A DNA stretch of 10,555 nt from JACKOD01 sp041591635. GTDB lineage: Bacteria; Pseudomonadota; Gammaproteobacteria; Pseudomonadales; Oleiphilaceae. Below the pieces are notes generated by a model. It made no database searches, was not told the DNA's origin, and saw nothing but the letters and a program-made list of their open reading frames with translations. Numbering within the stretch: the first letter of the stretch is position 1; every line of letters begins with the position of its first letter. The DNA is taken from NCBI GenBank assembly GCA_041591635.1, contig JBFHRO010000113.1, forward strand, positions 1-10,555. Direction: 5' to 3'. This document shows positions 6,908 to 10,555 of this stretch, in pieces. The translations under genes and the position numbers were made by a program.

Positions 6908-8548
6908 ATGCACTTCACTGCCAAACTCATTCCTGCTCTGGCGCTCATGAGCGTCATGCCTGCGACCCACGCCGCCTACCAGGCGCACAGCAACCAGCTG
7001 TGCGGACAAAGCTTTCAGATTCAGGCACAACTCAATGGCCAGTATATTGCGCTGGCCGGTGATGGCCTTGATCTGACCGGCACCAGCACCCGCCGCGCGG
7101 TGTTTACGCTTGGCTGCGATTATGGCGGCTCCATTTTCACCCTGTCCCACACCGGCAGCAGCGGTCAGCGCTATGTCTGGGCCAGCAGCGAATACGAAAT
7201 TCTCAGCAACCGCACCTATGCCGGCAACAGCGGCAAGTTCTATCTCGAAAAACAGCGCGATGGCAGCTTTGCCATTGTCTCGGCCAAATTCACCGGGCTG
7301 CGGCTGTCGGTAGACAGCGGTGAGATGTTCTCGCTCGCCGATACGTCCAGCACCGGCCTTCTGGCCAACGAAAAATTCAAACTGGTTCCCTGGGCGGGCA
7401 CCAGCACCACCACAGCTCAGGCGGTGAGCGACAGCAGCAGTTTGCCGGCCGGTGGCACCCTGGCGATCAATCAACGCCTGTATTCCGCCAACACCAACTT
7501 CCGCCTGACCATGCAAAGCGACGGCAATCTGGTGCTTTACACCCGCGAGGGCAAGGCCCTGTGGTCAACCAAAACCAATGGCAAGGGCGCCAATCGTGCC
7601 ACCTTGCAAAGTGATGGCAATTTCGTTCTCTACACTTCCGCCGGCAAGGCGGTCTGGTCCTCGGCGACCCACGGCAAGGGCGGCACCCGTCTGGTACTGC
7701 AGGATGACGGCAACCTGGTGCTCGTTACCCAAAGCGGTGCGGTCGTGTGGTCAACCGGCACAGGCACAGGGGCTAATACCGGTGGAAATACCGGCGGCAA
7801 TACCGGTGGCGGTGACGGCAGCACAACCGGCCAGATCACCCACATAGGCACCACCGTCACCTACGATTCCGATGGCCAGGGCATGACCCTTGCCCGCCCG
7901 GCCAACACCCGGGCCGGCGACCTGCTGATTCTGGCCCTGCATCGCACCGATGACTACCTGCCGCTGGCAGTAGACGGCTGGACCCGGGCCGCCGAGTGCT
8001 ACAAACGCGATAACGGCTACGACTGCGCCACCATTAAAGACTGCGACCGCTGGGCCAATGACAAGTTCTGCGCCTCCTTCGGCTCCAAATACGCGGGCGG
8101 ACGCGACCTTGCCCAGGTGATTTTTTACAAAAAGGCCAGCAGCAACGAACCCGGCTCTTACCGTTTCAACCTGAACATGGACAGCAGCGGCCACCCCGGC
8201 TGGGGCATCATGACGGCACTGCGCGGCGCCAACACCAGCAGCCCGGTGCGGGATTGGGCGCATACCGGTTGTGACAAGGATGTTGCCAGCAAGTTCCCGT
8301 CGGTTTACGGCATCAAGGGGGATATGTTGCTGCTGTCACAATCCTTTGATGATGCGGTGGCTCAGTCCAAATTCACCGCGCCTTCCGGTACCAATACCTT
8401 TGGCTACGTGAGCAAGAGCGATGAGGCCGGTTTCCTCTTCGGCGGCATTCTCGGCACCTCGGGAGACACCGGCAGCAAGCGCACCGGTGGCAGTGGTGCC
8501 TCCAGTTGCAAGGACGCGCTGATTTCTCTGACCATCAAGCCGCAATAA
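6908..8548 (+). CDS. Secreted multidomain lectin: beta-trefoil-like region, B-lectin domain, cysteine-rich C-terminal domain
   Basis: This 546-residue protein has a clear signal peptide (1-22, cleavage after ATHA), so it is exported. Residues about 27-163 look like a beta-trefoil or fascin-like fold (FQIQAQLNGQYIALAG, GKFYLEKQRDGSFAIVS). Residues about 178-284 are a bulb-type mannose-binding lectin domain with three QxDxNxVxY repeats: QSDGNLVLY (203-211), QSDGNFVLY (234-242) and QDDGNLVLV (265-273). The last lacks the Tyr, so one sugar site may be weakened. A flexible linker of NTGG repeats (about 288-304) leads to a domain of about 235 residues that I cannot name. That domain starts with the ARPANTRAGDLLILALHR...GWT pattern seen in some bacterial surface proteins and contains six Cys (364, 373, 379, 388, 455, 534), suggesting disulfides. 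No catalytic motif was recognised. Binding of surface or environmental glycans is the likely role. GGGAG ten bases before ATG 6908 and the signal peptide decide the start. Confidence 0.85.
   Translation: MHFTAKLIPALALMSVMPATHAAYQAHSNQLCGQSFQIQAQLNGQYIALAGDGLDLTGTSTRRAVFTLGCDYGGSIFTLSHTGSSGQRYVWASSEYEILSNRTYAGNSGKFYLEKQRDGSFAIVSAKFTGLRLSVDSGEMFSLADTSSTGLLANEKFKLVPWAGTSTTTAQAVSDSSSLPAGGTLAINQRLYSANTNFRLTMQSDGNLVLYTREGKALWSTKTNGKGANRATLQSDGNFVLYTSAGKAVWSSATHGKGGTRLVLQDDGNLVLVTQSGAVVWSTGTGTGANTGGNTGGNTGGGDGSTTGQITHIGTTVTYDSDGQGMTLARPANTRAGDLLILALHRTDDYLPLAVDGWTRAAECYKRDNGYDCATIKDCDRWANDKFCASFGSKYAGGRDLAQVIFYKKASSNEPGSYRFNLNMDSSGHPGWGIMTALRGANTSSPVRDWAHTGCDKDVASKFPSVYGIKGDMLLLSQSFDDAVAQSKFTAPSGTNTFGYVSKSDEAGFLFGGILGTSGDTGSKRTGGSGASSCKDALISLTIKPQ
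7775..7810 (+). repeat. Three 12-base tandem repeats encoding the NTGG linker
   Basis: Units AATACCGGTGGA, AATACCGGCGGC and AATACCGGTGGC follow one another in frame, each encoding Asn-Thr-Gly-Gly. They separate the B-lectin domain from the C-terminal domain. Unit differences are all at third codon positions. In-frame 12-base repeats of this kind can gain or lose units and so change linker length between strains without breaking the frame. Confidence 0.85.
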
Positions 8549-8557
8549 GCGGCTTTT
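8537..8557 (+). terminator. Hairpin plus T-run spanning the lectin stop codon (attenuator-like)
   Basis: AAGCCGC (8537-8543) pairs with GCGGCTT (8549-8555), a perfect 7-bp stem with loop AATAA, and TTTT covers 8554-8557. The loop contains the lectin TAA stop (8546-8548). The next gene's AGGAGG begins two bases later. The T-run is short, so termination is probably partial. Confidence 0.55.
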
Positions 8558-8571
8558 CAGGAGGCAGGGCC

Positions 8572-9249
8572 ATGTACTTCGCCGCTCACCCCTCTGTCAT
8601 TTCGCATCCCGTGCAAGCGCAGACCCAGGCCGTCAGGCTGCGCTTCTCCAATGGCAGCGCCTTTTTCATGAGATTGCCAATCGAATTCCATGATCCGTCA
8701 GCCCAGTTTTTGGCGCCGCCAACACGCCCGATTGATTTGGCACACTGGCAACCGCAATTACGCTATGTAAATCTGGCGCGCCAAAGCTGGGCATTTCACG
8801 AGCAGAAGTGGTTCGGTTTCTGGCAGGAAGATCTGGCCAGACTGACCCTGTCGGTCAGCCTTTTCTCCAGCGAAACGCCGCTGATCCGGCTGCAGGACTG
8901 TAAAACGGAGTTGCTGCGCTATCTGACCAGGGAGCGCTATCCTGCCGGGGACGATGCTTATGCCGGTGTGCTTCCCCAACTGCACAGCGAAATGTTCACC
9001 GCCATTCCCATCAACAAGCAGCTGTGGCTCAGTTACCAGTTGCAGGACGGGCGGTACAGTGATTACTACGTTTACCCGGTAGGAACCGATCACTACCTGA
9101 ATGTCGCAATTGATCCCTGGATCAACCCGGCGCTGGATCTGAACCGAAAACGACAGGTTCTGGATCGGTATATCGTCGGCTTCACCCGCCAGATCACCGA
9201 GTCACTGCAAGTCATGGGGCTGGCTGCACAGGAAAAAATATCGGGCTAA
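8572..9249 (+). CDS. Unrecognised 225-residue protein downstream of the lectin
   Basis: I do not recognise this family. The start is ATG 8572, because a perfect AGGAGG (8559-8564) stands seven bases before it; the frame is open further back into the lectin gene but that part is not needed. The protein has no signal peptide and no membrane helix, so it is probably cytoplasmic. It is rich in aromatic residues: a Trp-rich stretch (HWQPQLRYVNLARQSW, then KWFGFW) at about residues 63-86, a predicted strand LTLSVSLF at about 91-98, and YSDYYVYPVGTDHYLNVAIDPW at about 162-183. The C-terminal 40 residues look helical (RKRQVLDRYIVGFTRQITESLQ). Its start is 23 bases after the lectin stop, so the two are probably on one transcript. 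A role in lectin production or use is possible but unproven. Confidence 0.8.
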   Translation: MYFAAHPSVISHPVQAQTQAVRLRFSNGSAFFMRLPIEFHDPSAQFLAPPTRPIDLAHWQPQLRYVNLARQSWAFHEQKWFGFWQEDLARLTLSVSLFSSETPLIRLQDCKTELLRYLTRERYPAGDDAYAGVLPQLHSEMFTAIPINKQLWLSYQLQDGRYSDYYVYPVGTDHYLNVAIDPWINPALDLNRKRQVLDRYIVGFTRQITESLQVMGLAAQEKISG

Positions 9250-9252
9250 CCC

Positions 9253-9280
9253 TGGACATTTCATTACCACCGCCTATCCT
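9253..9280 (+). promoter_or_regulatory. Candidate promoter for the tRNA-like gene
   Basis: TGGACA (9253-9258, five of six -35 consensus bases) is followed after 16 bases by TATCCT (9275-9280, four of six -10 bases). Transcription would begin near 9287, about 12 bases before the tRNA 5' end, a normal distance. Promoter motifs this short arise by chance, so this is tentative. Confidence 0.35.
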
Positions 9281-9298
9281 TGGCAGTAATACGCTTGT

Positions 9299-9376
9299 GG
9301 GGCCGTAGCTCAGTTAGGAGAGCGCTTACTTTTTTAAAGTAGGAGGTCGGACGTGCAAATCTTCCCGGCTCCACCA
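9299..9376 (+). tRNA. tRNA-Lys(UUU)-like gene with abnormal anticodon arm (possible pseudo-tRNA)
   Basis: The full cloverleaf can be drawn. Acceptor GGGGCCG (9299-9305) pairs with CGGCTCC (9366-9372) with one G-U, followed by A73 and an encoded CCA (9374-9376). The D arm GCTC/GAGC has loop AGTTAGGA with G18-G19. The anticodon stem CTTAC/GTAGG spans 9325-9329 and 9339-9343, and the variable loop is AGGTC. The T arm GGACG/CTTCC has loop TGCAAAT. Three oddities stand out. The anticodon loop is nine bases (TTTTTTAAA) instead of seven, unless T9330-A9338 pairs to give a six-bp stem and seven-base loop with anticodon TTT (9333-9335). There is a C-T mismatch in the T stem (9352/9362). Position 55 is G instead of the near-invariant U. 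Total length is 78 rather than 76. It could be a functional but divergent tRNA, a decaying copy, or a frameshift-suppressor type. Confidence 0.65.
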
Positions 9377-9456
9377 CTTCTTGCGTTGTTATCAACCTCA
9401 TCTCAGTGGCTGCTCTGCATACATTATCAGGGCGCAGTCCTCAGTCTTGTAACCGC

Positions 9457-10275
9457 ATGAACATAAAAACCGGCCTATGGCAGAAGCTCTCCAAGCTCTT
9501 TGGCGGCGATCTTGTGTACCAGACAAGGGACGAATGGGGCGAGATGCTGGTCGTGGATTATCCCGACACCCGCGTTTTGACCTTCGATTGTATCCACGAA
9601 CAAAGCCGTACCGACCTGGCCAATCCGCACATCCTGCAGCATGAATACACCCGGGCCATGATGCTGGCACTGCTGTTCCGGCGCCCGGCCCACGTCACCC
9701 TGCTGGGGCTGGGGGGCGGCTGCGTTGTGCGCGGTCTGCATCACGTCTGTCCCGACACCTTTATTCATGTCATCGAGTTGCGCGAGCAGGTGGCCCGGAT
9801 TGCTCGCACCTATTTTGGTCTGCAAGAACACGCCGGTCTGAAAATTACCCTCGAAGATGCACAAAGCGCACTGCCCAAGGTGCCCGCGCAAAGCACAAAT
9901 CTGATTCTTGCCGATATGTTTGCGGCCTGGGGCATGAACCCGCTGCAACAGGAACTTGCCTTTTTGCAGGAGTGCCACCGGATACTGGATGCCGACGGCT
10001 GGCTGGTGATCAACTACCATCAGTTGCCGGCACTGGATTCGCCGTTTTTCAGCACGCTCAACCAGCTGTTTGCACAAATCCAGATCTGCCCGCTGGCGCG
10101 AGGCAATTGCCTGCTCTATGCCGGCAAACACCCTCTGGAACAGGATCGCGAAGCCCTGGCGGCAAAGGCGCCAGAGCTGTCGCGGCAGCTGGGATTTGAT
10201 CTGACGCCTTTTGCCAATCAGCTGATCCGGTTGCGCCTTCGCCCGGCCCCGGATCAGGCACCCACAAGCACATAG
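9457..10275 (+). CDS. Spermidine-synthase-fold SAM-binding protein (putative methyltransferase)
   Basis: This 272-residue protein has the Rossmann nucleotide fold of the spermidine synthase family. The glycine loop LLGLGGGCV is at 82-90, acidic Glu107 follows the second strand (VIELRE) and would hold the ribose of SAM or decarboxylated SAM, EDA is at 133-135, and LADMFAAWGM (151-160) replaces the polyamine-synthase catalytic region. The canonical N-terminal motif and the DSSDP-type active site of true spermidine synthases are absent, so polyamine synthesis is doubtful and a methyltransferase-like or orphan role is more likely. Neither possible start (ATG 9457, or GTG 9406, which would add 17 residues) has a visible ribosome site. 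The ATG is preferred because the added residues look non-structured. The gene lies 80 bases after the tRNA-like gene. Its last 22 bases overlap the end of the convergent antiporter gene. Confidence 0.85.
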   Translation: MNIKTGLWQKLSKLFGGDLVYQTRDEWGEMLVVDYPDTRVLTFDCIHEQSRTDLANPHILQHEYTRAMMLALLFRRPAHVTLLGLGGGCVVRGLHHVCPDTFIHVIELREQVARIARTYFGLQEHAGLKITLEDAQSALPKVPAQSTNLILADMFAAWGMNPLQQELAFLQECHRILDADGWLVINYHQLPALDSPFFSTLNQLFAQIQICPLARGNCLLYAGKHPLEQDREALAAKAPELSRQLGFDLTPFANQLIRLRLRPAPDQAPTST

Positions 10276-10555
10276 GCTTCGGCCGATTCGAGCGCACTGG
10301 CGGTGCCGTTGAGGATCAGTACATCCATCGGCTGCAATGCCGACCAGGCTTCAGGCGGCAGCATTTGGTTATTGCGCCGCACGCCATAGATGAGTACATC
10401 CCGATCCTCCAGCGCCAGCTCTGCTACCGACTTGCCTCCATGAACTTCAGGACCTTTACGCTTGAGGTCATTCTGGCAATGGTCAAACAGTTTGCCGGCC
10501 AATTGCCCGAGCCCGTCAACGTGCGGTTGGGGCGAAAGATAAGTGCGTTCACTAC
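10254..10555 (-). CDS. C-terminal RCK_C/TrkA_C domain of a probable cation:proton antiporter (partial)
   Basis: The frame is open from the right edge of the window to the TGA at 10256-10254, giving about 100 residues of C-terminus; the start lies outside. The last 65 or so residues match a TrkA_C (RCK_C) domain: GKSVAELALEDRDVLIYGVRRNNQ, then MLPPEAWSALQPMDVLILNG, then SAEAYVLVGA. Such domains bind ligands and gate potassium or proton-coupled cation carriers. Their position at the very end, without a following domain, fits KefB/YbaL-type monovalent cation:proton antiporters, but a TrkA-like channel subunit or a SLC13-type carrier with RCK_C cannot be excluded without the upstream part. An internal TTG at 10502 is not a credible start because the similarity appears to run upstream of it. 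The gene end overlaps the convergent SAM-binding protein gene. Confidence 0.75.
   Translation of the reverse strand, partial: SERTYLSPQPHVDGLGQLAGKLFDHCQNDLKRKGPEVHGGKSVAELALEDRDVLIYGVRRNNQMLPPEAWSALQPMDVLILNGTASALESAEAYVLVGA

Noticed and set aside
6872..7516. A 214-codon minus-strand open frame under the lectin
   Set aside because: Ala/Gly-rich shadow product. The plus-strand signal peptide and lectin repeats explain the region.
7493..7759. Repeated motifs resembling a CRISPR or DNA repeat array
   Set aside because: The similarity is at protein level (B-lectin repeats of about 31 residues) and the DNA copies are diverged, so this is a protein repeat.
9475..10131. A 218-codon minus-strand open frame under the SAM-binding protein
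   Set aside because: The plus strand carries clear Rossmann motifs, while the antisense product has none.

Overview
The window looks like chromosomal DNA of a GC-rich gammaproteobacterium, probably a marine or soil Pseudomonadales/Cellvibrionales-type organism. This rests on codon style, the GGDEF, M23, MacA/MacB-like and KefB-type protein families, and tight ATGA-coupled operons. The genus cannot be fixed from sequence alone. No prophage, transposase, CRISPR array or rRNA was seen.

Layout. (1) 1-329: the C-terminal end of a diguanylate cyclase with a GGEEF active site and an RxxD inhibitory site. (2) 381-908, minus: a small membrane-anchored M23 (LytM-like) peptidase. (3) 1076-2011, plus: an SbtA-family sodium/bicarbonate transporter homologue, divergent from the peptidase across a 167-base spacer holding two short palindromes. 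(4) 2057-2293, minus: a two-helix membrane protein of unknown function, convergent with the transporter across a GC-rich hairpin. (5) 2426-6733, plus: a four-gene efflux-type ABC operon (periplasmic adaptor, ATPase, two paralogous MacB/FtsX-type permeases) in which every junction is an ATGA-type overlap. No outer-membrane channel is encoded here. (6) 6908-9249, plus: a secreted multidomain lectin (signal peptide, beta-trefoil-like region, three-repeat B-lectin domain, Asn-Thr-Gly-Gly linker, cysteine-rich C-terminal domain), followed after 23 bases by an unrecognised 225-residue protein. A hairpin plus T-run contains the lectin stop codon. (7) 9299-9376, plus: a tRNA-Lys(UUU)-like gene with an abnormal anticodon arm and a G in place of the conserved U55. 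(8) 9457-10275, plus: a spermidine-synthase-fold, SAM-binding protein whose end overlaps that of a convergent gene. (9) 10254-10555, minus: the C-terminus (TrkA_C/RCK_C domain) of a probable cation:proton antiporter.

How the genes work together. The only clear multi-gene machine is the ABC operon, which should form a tripartite-style exporter or a periplasmic mechanotransmission complex with a heterodimeric permease. The lectin and the 225-residue protein are probably co-expressed, with the hairpin adjusting their ratio. The items most worth following up are the lectin with its undescribed C-terminal domain and partner gene, the abnormal tRNA, the SbtA homologue without a visible SbtB, and the cysteine pair in the adaptor's helical hairpin.
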